Positions 54,867-63,057 of a stretch of DNA of 64,000 bases are shown here, one piece after another (the stretch's first letter is position 1; each line of letters opens with the position of its first letter). The translations under genes were made by a program, and so were the position numbers. Source of the DNA: Paracoccaceae bacterium (GTDB lineage Bacteria > Pseudomonadota > Alphaproteobacteria > Rhodobacterales > Rhodobacteraceae); assembly GCA_027492585.1 (NCBI GenBank), contig JAPUEK010000090.1:1-64000 (forward strand), written 5' to 3'. The notes under the pieces were generated by a model that was not told where the DNA came from, did no database searches, and saw only the letters and a program-made list of their open reading frames with translations.

Positions 54867-55840
54867 TGAGCATCAGGCCCAGGACGCACCTGCTTCGCCT
54901 TCCATACACGAATGAGGCGTTCCCGCCGGGTGTGCTCGCGAACGGCAGCAGTGAGCTGACCGTGACATGGGACGAAATCCTCTGGGCCGCGCTGACTATC
55001 GGTCGCCCATCGGTGCACCATGTGTTTGCTCATGGGGCCGCTTCCTTCCACGAGGCGATGTTCCGCCTATCCCTTGTCCGAATGGCTCTTGAGCAATACG
55101 GTCCCACCGCGACGCGACTGCGGAGGACGAGTGCCTATAAAAACCTCGATCCGACCGAGAAAGGAGCGATCAGCTATTTTCTCGGCATGACCTTCTGCAA
55201 AGTGTTCTCAAGTCGCTTGCTTTCGACACCTTGGCTCCTGCATCTGGACGTCTTCAAGTCGACGATCCCGACCTCGGTTCTCGGCCGATCGCGCCCCGAT
55301 CTCTTTGGCCAGCAAATTGGTTCAGGCGACTGGCTTTCTTTTGAGACAAAGGGACGTGCGAGCAAACCATCCTCTGCGGATCGTGTCAAAGCCAAGGCAC
55401 AAGCTACGCGCCTGGTGTCCGTAAACGGCAGTCCATGTACATTGCATGTGGGCTCGTTTGCGTTCTTCGCCAACGATGCGCTTCACTTCCACTGGATTGA
55501 TCCTCCGTCCGACCCGAAGAGGCCCATCGAGATCCCTGAGATCGACGATGCATGGCGCTTTTACTATGATCCCTGTAAAGCCCTCTGGGATAACTTCGGG
55601 CGCGAATCCGGGGTACAGGATCAAGCTGGCCTTGAGTTTGTAGTCCCGTTCCTCGATCTCACCATCAGGGTCCACCCGTTGTTGGCTCCATTCTTTGTCG
55701 ATGCGAATTGGGCAGGCGCGCAGCGAACTATGCTCGAGTTCGCGGAACAGCTGAAGACCGAAGGATTTCAGCTAGACGGGCTCAAGATCGATAGCGGTCC
55801 CAGCTGGCGCGTTCGCGCGGATCGCGCACCCGTCGAGTAA
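54866..55840 (+). CDS. PD-(D/E)XK-like protein, unknown
   Basis: The 324-residue soluble protein has a central nuclease-like pattern SRPDLFGQQIG (P144-D145), WLSFETKGRA (E160-T-K162) followed by a helix, as in many restriction-like nucleases. The N-terminal 130 residues and C-terminal part are not recognised. Position in the defence cluster and a small coupled upstream gene suggest an undescribed two-gene system, which is inference. Confidence 0.55.
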   Translation: MSIRPRTHLLRLPYTNEAFPPGVLANGSSELTVTWDEILWAALTIGRPSVHHVFAHGAASFHEAMFRLSLVRMALEQYGPTATRLRRTSAYKNLDPTEKGAISYFLGMTFCKVFSSRLLSTPWLLHLDVFKSTIPTSVLGRSRPDLFGQQIGSGDWLSFETKGRASKPSSADRVKAKAQATRLVSVNGSPCTLHVGSFAFFANDALHFHWIDPPSDPKRPIEIPEIDDAWRFYYDPCKALWDNFGRESGVQDQAGLEFVVPFLDLTIRVHPLLAPFFVDANWAGAQRTMLEFAEQLKTEGFQLDGLKIDSGPSWRVRADRAPVE

Positions 55841-56307
55841 AATCGTTTCGAATGTTTCGTCGCGCTTGATTAGCGGACGTCGGCTTTGGAAATGACGCTC
55901 GCCGGAGGCTAACGGTCAATGAAGGTCTGAAGCAGGCGTGGACCGGTGCTCGCATGGGCGGCAGCAAAGGGCCGACTTCCCCGGTTGAGGGCGCTGAAAC
56001 GGCCGAGCGGCCTAAACTAGCAAGATGCCCTACTGCAGCATGTTGCTCGGAGCCCCAAAGCGGACCTTCGAACATTATCTAGGACGATGACGAGGAAGCC
56101 TGATCATTGTGCGTGGACGGACAGCCGATGCATCGTTTGCCGATGCTCGGCTGCCCTTTAAAGCCGTTCAGCTGCGAGACAAAGTCGCCAAGTAGGATGT
56201 TGAACAGGTGCGGTGAGATTACTGGGATCAGGGCGCTCAAATTTCACCCACATCTCCTAGGCCGACTTGAGAATGATGCATCCTTGCTTGATTTTGTTCA
56301 TGCCAAT
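55841..56307. other. Degenerate spacer before Septu
   Basis: 467 bases with no supported gene; short broken frames on both strands suggest decayed coding DNA. No inverted repeats of transposons seen. Confidence 0.4.
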
Positions 56308-56940
56308 CTACACCTGCGGGATGTCCTCGACATAGACCGTCACCGCAGCGAGCGCCGCTTTCGCCTCAAGTTTCGTTTTGGCTTTGATGAGGTCCCCGAC
56401 ATGCTTGTCAAATCCCGGGTCGACGAGCTTTCCTTCGATGCCTAAAAGCTTTGCGGTGAACCTCGTCAGGTTGCAAACAATGAGAGTTTGCGCGCCCTTT
56501 TCAGATATCGGCGCACAGATGTCACCGAACCAGCGGATATGGTCCGCATACTTATCGAAATGCGGGTGCGCGATCCGGTAGTGGGCCGAGGTATCGGGGA
56601 ACTTCAGAGGATGACTTGTACGCACATCTTGCTCTCCCTTAGCGTTGTTACAATCGCGACAAGAGATCGCAAGGTTCTCAGGAGTAAACATGAAGCGGGC
56701 AGCCTTAGCCCTGGAAATGATGTGCTCCGCATCCCAGAGTGCCTTGTTCGCGGTGACGATCTGGCGGTTGCAGTAGACACAAACGTATTGCTGCTCTGCG
56801 ATGTAGTGGTCCTTGATCTGCGCGCGAACCGGCTCGACGTCGTCGTGGCCCCAGTACTCTTTTAGCTGCTGCTCGGGCAACAGCGCGTCAAAGGCGTCAA
56901 CCAGCACCTTGTTTTCAGGCGTGTACTCGACAGGGGTCAC
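56308..56940 (-). CDS. ptuB: HNH endonuclease PtuB of a Septu system
   Basis: The 210-residue protein has an HNH nuclease core: CVYC (54-57), AEHIISRAK with H73, N89, and CRDCNNAKGE (94-97 second Cys pair). PtuB supplies the DNA-cutting activity and PtuA the ATPase. GTG start overlaps the ptuA stop (GTGA). The two-gene order ptuA-ptuB is as in type I Septu. Confidence 0.82.
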   Translation of the reverse strand: MTPVEYTPENKVLVDAFDALLPEQQLKEYWGHDDVEPVRAQIKDHYIAEQQYVCVYCNRQIVTANKALWDAEHIISRAKAARFMFTPENLAISCRDCNNAKGEQDVRTSHPLKFPDTSAHYRIAHPHFDKYADHIRWFGDICAPISEKGAQTLIVCNLTRFTAKLLGIEGKLVDPGFDKHVGDLIKAKTKLEAKAALAAVTVYVEDIPQV

Positions 56941-58439
56941 TCCGCGGCCGCCTTTCCGGCATGATCCGCAACGTCCTGGAGATTGCGTATGATCTCCTTC
57001 GATGGATCTTCCTCGTCGAGCCCCTCCGCAAACTTGAGAAGGTCTTCAAGCGTAGCTTTGAATTCTCGGGACCTCGCTTTGCCGTTCGCGACTAAACGGA
57101 GCGCTTCCACGATGCGATCTTTGACATGAAGGTTGCCGTTCGTCGGCAGGCCGAAAGCCTCCGCCAGCAAGAAGTCGGCCGACTGCCCCTTCAGTTCGCT
57201 CGCCGGTGGTAAGCTCTCTCTGTCGAGGGAGATCACATCCGCATGCGCCGGCAATTCCGAGATCACCAACGGAGAGTGCGTCGCGACAACGAAGTGGCAC
57301 CCCTGGTATCGCGCGAATGTTTTCACCAGCAGATCGACGTATTTGATTTGCCACTCGGGATGCAGACTCAGTTCTGGCTCATCGATTAGGATGAGACTTC
57401 CGTTGCGGATCACTGAGGCTAGGGCGATCAGGGCGGACACCATGCTCAATGTTCCGGAGCTAGCTCCGCGCAGATCAGACGAAACGCCCGACTTGTGCGT
57501 AACCTCTACGCCTCGCAGATTCAGAAATCCCGCTCGCCTGATCGGCTGAAGCCTCCGAAAAGTGTCGTCGAGAATGCCACCGGCCTCGAAATCTGCTCGC
57601 ATTTCGATGCGGCCCTTCACAGATCGCTCGAACGCAATTTCCAGCAGATGCCTTAGTTCAAGCGCATCGATTCCGGTCCTTTGGGCCTCTTCGACGCCAC
57701 GAAGCTGGGTGGGGTTCAAGACCGCTTCGCCAAGGTTCAAGCGCCGATTGACCGCGTCCCTTAGGCGCGAGGTTTCGCGCAGTCGGTAAATGATGTTCAG
57801 CGTTGGCTTGTAGCCAAGAAAGTCGAACACCGCGCCAATGTTCGTGCGACGGAGAGCCTCGTTTTCGGTCGTATCAAAAAGGCTATTCAAAGATCGATAG
57901 AGCAGGGTCTCGATAGACGCCTTGCCGAAGCGATCACGCAGCCCAAGGTACTGATACATGGACGTTTCGACCGGCACGATTGATCGGGCCAGCGTTCTTG
58001 GCACCGGAAATTTGTCGAACGGGCTGATGGTTAAAGCCACGACGCGCTGTGGAAGCGGCAAGTCGCGCAGTGTTGCGTCTGCGCCGTCGATCGTCACACT
58101 TATGCGATGTCGCCTGTCCTGCGTTAGTGCGCATTGTACGCCATCGCTCACGTACTCCAGATGCTCAAGCGGTAGATCTTTCAGGGTCGACCGCTTGCCA
58201 GACTGAAGTTCCTCGAGAGCGATAAATGTTCGCACAATCGCGCCAAGCAGATGGGACTTACCTGTCCCGTTCTTTCCTATGATCGCGGTGATGTGTTCGC
58301 GCTGCTGGCCGACGGAGGCCTGCTGCTGACTGAACACTGCATGTGGATTGATGATCGGCCGATCTCGCCGCCACGGCATGTCTACCGGGACGTCCGCTGT
58401 GCGAGCCTCTAGCAGCTGAAAATCATGTTCGGCATACAA
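56937..58439 (-). CDS. ptuA: AAA ATPase PtuA of a Septu system
   Basis: The 500-residue ABC-type ATPase has Walker A GKNGTGKS (55-62), signature RGASSGTLSM (324-333), Walker B LILIDEPE (349-356) and His-switch ATHSP (386-390). No nuclease domain of its own (no Toprim), separating it from OLD. It precedes the HNH gene with a 4-base overlap. TTG start with GGGGAG upstream. Confidence 0.82.
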   Translation of the reverse strand: MYAEHDFQLLEARTADVPVDMPWRRDRPIINPHAVFSQQQASVGQQREHITAIIGKNGTGKSHLLGAIVRTFIALEELQSGKRSTLKDLPLEHLEYVSDGVQCALTQDRRHRISVTIDGADATLRDLPLPQRVVALTISPFDKFPVPRTLARSIVPVETSMYQYLGLRDRFGKASIETLLYRSLNSLFDTTENEALRRTNIGAVFDFLGYKPTLNIIYRLRETSRLRDAVNRRLNLGEAVLNPTQLRGVEEAQRTGIDALELRHLLEIAFERSVKGRIEMRADFEAGGILDDTFRRLQPIRRAGFLNLRGVEVTHKSGVSSDLRGASSGTLSMVSALIALASVIRNGSLILIDEPELSLHPEWQIKYVDLLVKTFARYQGCHFVVATHSPLVISELPAHADVISLDRESLPPASELKGQSADFLLAEAFGLPTNGNLHVKDRIVEALRLVANGKARSREFKATLEDLLKFAEGLDEEDPSKEIIRNLQDVADHAGKAAAE

Positions 58440-58838
58440 AATACTGCTCCCCCATTATTCCACTAATTGTCTCGAGTTTTTCTCGAGATGTCGAGCGTCC
58501 ACCTGTAGTTACCGTAAGTCTTGGGCGCGTCCCTCAGGGCCGGCGTGAACTGAGCCACGCTGCGTTTTTCCCGCAGAGCCGACCTTCCTACTGACGATTT
58601 TCTGCGGCACTTGTCGAACGTCGGCTTACGGGAATGCGGCAAAGCAGCATTTGTCGAGGTCGACCGGCGGCTATGGGCCGCAGGACGAAGATCCCGAGTT
58701 GGTCCCCCGCGACGGCGAGATCCCGTTCTGAGGAGCGGGTCTACCCTCAGACCCGGCGGAGAAGCCCGCCGGGCTGAAGGCGCCTCTCGCCTGCCGATGC
58801 CCGGCGAGTTGGTTGTCGAAGCCGCGCAGACCGTGGAG
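58440..58838. other. Spacer downstream of an orphan gene, likely decayed
   Basis: 399 bases without a supported gene. GGTCGACCGGCGGCTATGGG and neighbouring text resemble a phrase near 60,400 (GCTATGCAGC...GTTATGGGCC), possibly a diverged intergenic repeat. A 129-codon minus-strand frame covers the region but is Arg/Ser-rich and looks spurious. Confidence 0.4.
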
Positions 58839-59981
58839 CTATCGGTTTCCATCCCTTTCTTCTACGATGCCGTGACTGCGATAGGCATCGAGCATCATGC
58901 GCGTGTATTCGACCGTGCTCTGGGTCAGGGTGCCCAAGCCGGGCCATGTGAACAACGGATCCGACCAATAGACTTCAAGGTCAATTTCGATCCCAAGCAG
59001 TGCAGCCAGTTCAATCGCAGCTGTCGGCTCCTTTTCCTCGGGCCAGTAGTGATCCTCGAAGGAAACAACCACGTCGAGATCGTCGTCCACCCAGATTTCC
59101 GCCAGACTCGCTCCCATGCGTTCACCGGCATTGGTCGCATCCTCGAACAGGGCTGCCCGGATCAAATGGGTCACCTGGTCCTTGTTGAGATCAAGTCTTG
59201 GCCGCGGATCGACGATGGAGACGATGGGTTCAATCACCTGCCCTTCGGCGCGGGCTTGGACAGGTACTGGCTTTTCCTCGTTCGGTCCCAGCCAGAAGGC
59301 TTCTGGAAAAATGTTGATCGGTGATGCGCCGCAGCCGGGGCAGTGCCAGTGGTTTCCAGCGACCTGTGGGCCGGTGACTTCTGCGTTGCAGTGAAGGCAG
59401 TACCAGAGGTTTGCTTCCTCCATCTCCAAGAACGGATGGCGGATCTTTCCCTCTGCATCCGGTTTTGTGGCGCGCCGTGGCCAATCGGCAAATCGTCTCG
59501 CCTTGACGCTCTGCATCAGGTCCTTGGCAATTCCGATCGCCTCTGCAAGCAGCACTTGATCGTTCATCGGACTGTTCTGAGCGTGCTTGATGTCGATCTC
59601 GACATGAGGGGCGGCCGAGGGGTTTTCTGGCAGCACTATTCGCCAGCCCTCACCTTCCATATGAACGTCTCCGAGCATCGTTTTTAACGCGTATGGATGC
59701 CCACGTACTTCTCCCCGAGTGATTGCATCGGGCCCCCCGAATACATGGTCAAAGGCCGTGCCCTCGTAGGAAGTGATGCGCTGCACAAATGCCTTGATCG
59801 CGGCGACTTGTGCTTCGGATGGGGTCCACTCTCCTTTGGCGCTGCCCGTCAATGCGTTCCAATGAGGAAAGCCCAATCGATTGGCAACAAAGTCTAGCGC
59901 CACGTGCTGCGGCTGACCCGTCGCCCTAGCGTAACGCTTCGCCAGAAGTTTCAACGCTTTAAGCTTATCGTTCTTTGTCAT
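58839..59981 (-). CDS. Zinc-ribbon hypothetical protein (380 aa)
   Basis: The 380-residue protein has an N-terminal helical part KALKLLAKRYARATGQPQHV...GFPHWNALTG, a central zinc ribbon WYCLHC...HWHCPGCG (near residues 194-216) and an acidic C-terminal half. The start region is like that of the 233-aa gene at 51,438. No function known. Confidence 0.65.
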   Translation of the reverse strand: MTKNDKLKALKLLAKRYARATGQPQHVALDFVANRLGFPHWNALTGSAKGEWTPSEAQVAAIKAFVQRITSYEGTAFDHVFGGPDAITRGEVRGHPYALKTMLGDVHMEGEGWRIVLPENPSAAPHVEIDIKHAQNSPMNDQVLLAEAIGIAKDLMQSVKARRFADWPRRATKPDAEGKIRHPFLEMEEANLWYCLHCNAEVTGPQVAGNHWHCPGCGASPINIFPEAFWLGPNEEKPVPVQARAEGQVIEPIVSIVDPRPRLDLNKDQVTHLIRAALFEDATNAGERMGASLAEIWVDDDLDVVVSFEDHYWPEEKEPTAAIELAALLGIEIDLEVYWSDPLFTWPGLGTLTQSTVEYTRMMLDAYRSHGIVEERDGNR

Positions 59982-60499
59982 GATCCATGTCCAAGCTGGA
60001 TCCGACTAGGTGCCCGCTGCTAATCAGACCCACCATTGGCATGAAGTCTGCTGTTCGAAGTTAAAATCGCTGCAAAGCTTCGCGTGGCGGGCACACCGGC
60101 CTGCGAGTAAGGCCATACCCAATCTCTGCCATTTTCGAACGCAGGTCAACACGGCTGAATTTCATGCGTGGGGGGGCCAACAACTGGCCCGAACGGCTGC
60201 TCCGACAAGTTGCTGCGGGTGCCACGCCGCGCTGCAGTCAATCAGCTCTCCAGCTTGCGATCCGGACCGGGGACAACGTTGTGCCTGGGCCGCACGGGAC
60301 CTGAAAACGGCAGCTTAGTCCGCTCGCTATCATGCCCTCCACGTGTTTTGCTTCCTCACTCCTCGAAGGGCGGCTTTGGAGAGTGCGGCTATGCAGCATC
60401 TCGCGAAGCTGAGTGGTGGTTATGGGCCGACTGCAGCGTTGGCAGAATGGTATTCGGCAGGCCGATCCTGCGCAACATCTCTGCACGAGCTCCCCGCCC
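59982..60499. other. Spacer with no visible gene
   Basis: 518 bases; frames on both strands are Ser/Arg/Ala-rich and lack ribosome sites. A phrase near 60,390-60,430 resembles one at 58,620-58,680. Probably decayed DNA. Confidence 0.4.
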
Positions 60500-61128
60500 T
60501 CATTGGACCTTCTCCGAAATGAGCCTGAGTCCGAACCCCGCCAGCACGGTGCCCAGAATGCGCTCTATCCATACCGCGAACCGTCGGTAGACGTTCTGAA
60601 CCGGCCGGGTCGAAAGCATGGTGGCGGCGAACCCATACCAAGCAAGATCGACAAGAAAGCCGCCTGCCAGGATCGTCGCCTTCGCCCAAAGCGCCGTATC
60701 GGCCGGAACGGCAATCGCGAAGATGCTGACGAAGAAGGCGACGCTTTTCGGGTTCGCCAGCTCGACCAGAAGGCCCATGCGCAGCCCGCGACTGAAGCTG
60801 CGGGCGTCTGCACGAAGCGAGCTTGCGGCAGGATCGGTCGGCGGCGAGAGCCAGGCGACAGCCCCATGTAAATCAGATAGCATCCCCCGGCGATCTGGAC
60901 GGCACTCATCAGCCAGCCCATGCGCGTGATGACCAGTGCGAAGCCGGTCATGGCAAGGGTAGCATAGGTCGCGGCTCCGATGGAGAAGCCGACGGTCGCC
61001 CCGAAGGCCGCCGGGCGCGCGCCGGACGCGGCCAGGCGGAGGATCAGCGTGAAGCTCGGCCCCGGGCTGACGGCCCCCGCCGCATAGATCGCCAGCGCCG
61101 TGAGAATGACGGTGATCTCAGGGGTCAT
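60500..61128 (-). pseudogene. LysE/RhtB-family translocator, frameshifted
   Basis: The N-terminal half (MTPEITVILTALAIYAAGAV, PGPSFTLILRLAASG, ending GGCYLIYMG) is in one frame and the C-terminal half (FSRGLRMGLLVELANPKSVA, to RLISEKVQ) in another. The switch falls at a run of four C at 60,862-60,865 (plus strand): one added base restores a complete LysE family exporter of about 209 residues. This is either a real pseudogene or a sequencing error in a homopolymer. The start overlaps the ACT gene end. Confidence 0.85.
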
Positions 61129-61526
61129 GTCCGCTCCGCCTTATCGAGGAACTCGTGGCCTGCTGCGCCAAGCAGGTCGCGGGCCTTCCCGCAGTCGCTT
61201 TCCGCGATCAGCAGATGCTCGCCGTCGAAGGTGCAGACGACGAAAACACCAATGCCATTCGATGATAGCGGGGCGATCAGGGAATGGACGATCCCGGTCG
61301 CCTGGAAGTCGAAAGGCCCGATTGTCCTGAGGCAAACCCATCCGGCTTCAGCCTGCACCCCTTGGGGAACGCGGTCCTCATGGCATACGATGGTCAGCTC
61401 GTCCTCTGCGCGGATGATGGCGGAAAAGCCCGGGCCGGAGGCCCATTCGGGGACAGGGCTTTCGGGGGCAAGGCGGGCAACGGCATACCGGCCCGGCACG
61501 AAGCGAAGTCTGAGGGAGAGCGGCAT
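61125..61526 (-). CDS. ACT-domain protein
   Basis: The 133-residue protein has a C-terminal ACT-like fold: WVCLRTIGPFDFQATGIVHSLIAPLSSNGIGVFVVCTFDGEHLLIAE, like ACT_7/CASTOR-type amino-acid sensing proteins. ATG 61526 gives MPLSLRLRFVPGRYAVARL, the usual start. Coupled with the LysE gene (ATGA), so it may regulate an amino-acid exporter. Confidence 0.78.
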   Translation of the reverse strand: MPLSLRLRFVPGRYAVARLAPESPVPEWASGPGFSAIIRAEDELTIVCHEDRVPQGVQAEAGWVCLRTIGPFDFQATGIVHSLIAPLSSNGIGVFVVCTFDGEHLLIAESDCGKARDLLGAAGHEFLDKAERT

Positions 61527-61677
61527 CGTGACTCCGGGGAACTGACACTCCCGCAGTTGTGCATGACCATGCAGGACATGCAACAAAGGACCCTTGGCGG
61601 CCTCGTCGCGATCCACATCGCCTGTCAGGGCGGCCTCGTGTAACCCTTGTAAGCCGCAACTTCGGATACCGATCAGC

Positions 61678-61806
61678 ATGCGCTACATCTCTCTGCTGGA
61701 GCGCCGCCACCACCAGCCGAGCCTCGCTACGGTTCGCGGGCTGTGCGGGGGGCTTGAGATGTCGATGGCCGACTTTGTGGGGCAAGTCGAAGCGCTGCTA
61801 CAGTAG
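61678..61806 (+). pseudogene. Truncated XRE regulator remnant
   Basis: The frame MRYISLLERRHHQPSLATVR and onward matches the second half of an XRE HTH domain (YISLLERGRRNPSLxTL) and the closing helix, but the first two helices are absent upstream. It is the 3' remnant of a regulator gene. Confidence 0.6.
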
Positions 61807-62089
61807 TGCCCGGAATGGCGAACATTCCGCTCTCTGTCGGCCGCAGACCGCGAACTCGTCCTCGCTGACACCGGTGAGGAAGGGGCTTGAGCGTTCAGTC
61901 GAGGAGATTGCTTGGAGGCCATCCCGCGGCGCCGAAGCGGACTCTATCTAAATACACATTGTAAATCAATGGGATGGCAGGAAATATTGCTGGCCGTCGG
62001 ATTCTTTCCGTGCGATGGTGAGTCGCGAAGCGCCCAGCGATCGGGCTTCGAACTGGCTGAGTGATTCGGCGAGAGTGCGGAGGTGCCCC

Positions 62090-62320
62090 ATGATCGAAGA
62101 GAACTGCCATGAAATGCTGCGGGCACGGCTGAGGCTCGCGGGCTCAAGTTTCAGCGCCGTGGCCCGAGAGATGGGCATAAGCCCAGCATCTGTCAGTCTG
62201 GTATCTCAGGGAAGGCGCCGGTCAAAGCCTGTCCAACAAGCGCTAGCCGAGAAGCTCGGCACCACGCCCGAGAAAATCTGGCCCGAGCGCTACAGGCAGG
62301 GAGGCACCATGACACCCTAA
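62090..62320 (+). CDS. HTH regulator of the Ner/Nlp-like type
   Basis: The 76-residue protein has a compact HTH: LRLAGSSFSAVAREMG then SPASVSLVSQGRRRSKPVQQALAEKLG, and the closing TTPEKIWPERY, like Ner-family regulators of transposing phages and Tn7-like elements. GCGGAGG precedes the ATG. A hairpin terminator follows. Likely regulator of the transposition genes downstream. Confidence 0.7.
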   Translation: MIEENCHEMLRARLRLAGSSFSAVAREMGISPASVSLVSQGRRRSKPVQQALAEKLGTTPEKIWPERYRQGGTMTP

Positions 62321-62363
62321 AACAAAGACCCCAAGGGTCAACCCCCGGGGCCCTGCTTTGATT
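62321..62363 (+). terminator. Hairpin after the HTH gene
   Basis: AAACAAAG...CTTTGATTT outer arms with inner CCCC/GGGG pairing form an imperfect stem, ending in TTTGATTTG. Positioned directly after the HTH stop. Confidence 0.5.
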
Positions 62364-62519
62364 TGTCGATTGGTCCCGACGAGTCAAAGCATCCCAAAAC
62401 CTGCACTCGATGTCAACGACCGGCGTTCATGCGCGTGTCGATGGCGTTGCTGTGCCTGCCTTTGCCGCGATCGCCCAGTCCCGGGCGGTCGCCAGGTGAA
62501 CAATTGTCAGGGATGTGAC

Positions 62520-63047
62520 ATGAATCCTTCCTTCCGTTTCCCGGTTCTGGCGCTCGCCAGCCGGACCATTCCGGCGCGCTCGAAGGCGAGTTCCCGTGTG
62601 CAGGTCGTCGACAATCGACCTTTCCTGCCGCAGCCGGTCATCAAGCGCTTGGAATCTTCGCTGGAGGCGCATTGCCACGATCAACTGGTCGCGGACCCCA
62701 ACGTGCGAGAGATCGAGGCACAGCCGCCCGCGATCACCTATCGCGATGGACGGGGCAGGCCTGCCACACATGTCTTCGACTTTCTGGCGAGAACCCTTGA
62801 TGGCCAAAGGCTCGCCATCGCGGTGCGGCCGCTCGCACGGGTTCGCAAGTGGCGGTTCGACGACACCCTCAGGCTGATCGCCGCACAGATACCCCGTTCC
62901 TTTGCGACACGGGTCGTGCTCTTCACCGATGCCGATGTCCCGCGCCCCGCGGTTGTCCCCCATGCGCCGACCACGCTTCTGATCGAGCGTGCCCGGGAAC
63001 TGGGCGCACCGATGATCCCATCCTTAATGCACATGATCATGATGTGA
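62520..63047 (+). CDS. TnsA-like transposon endonuclease
   Basis: The 175-residue protein has VADPNVREIEAQPPAITYRD, GRPATHVFDFLART and RLAIAVRP, the pattern of TnsA N-terminal nuclease domains (E...D...QxK-like, with the acidic D in HVFDF). TnsA cuts the 5' ends of the transposon, making cut-and-paste transposition with TnsB. AGGGATG precedes ATG 62520. The usual C-terminal TnsA winged helix looks short or missing. Confidence 0.75.
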   Translation: MNPSFRFPVLALASRTIPARSKASSRVQVVDNRPFLPQPVIKRLESSLEAHCHDQLVADPNVREIEAQPPAITYRDGRGRPATHVFDFLARTLDGQRLAIAVRPLARVRKWRFDDTLRLIAAQIPRSFATRVVLFTDADVPRPAVVPHAPTTLLIERARELGAPMIPSLMHMIMM

Positions 63048-63057
63048 GGAAGCCATC

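Noticed and set aside
58463-58852. A 129-codon minus-strand frame
   Set aside because: Ser/Arg-rich with no recognisable motif, and its first codons overlap the 3' end of the 380-aa gene; looks like decayed or repeat DNA.
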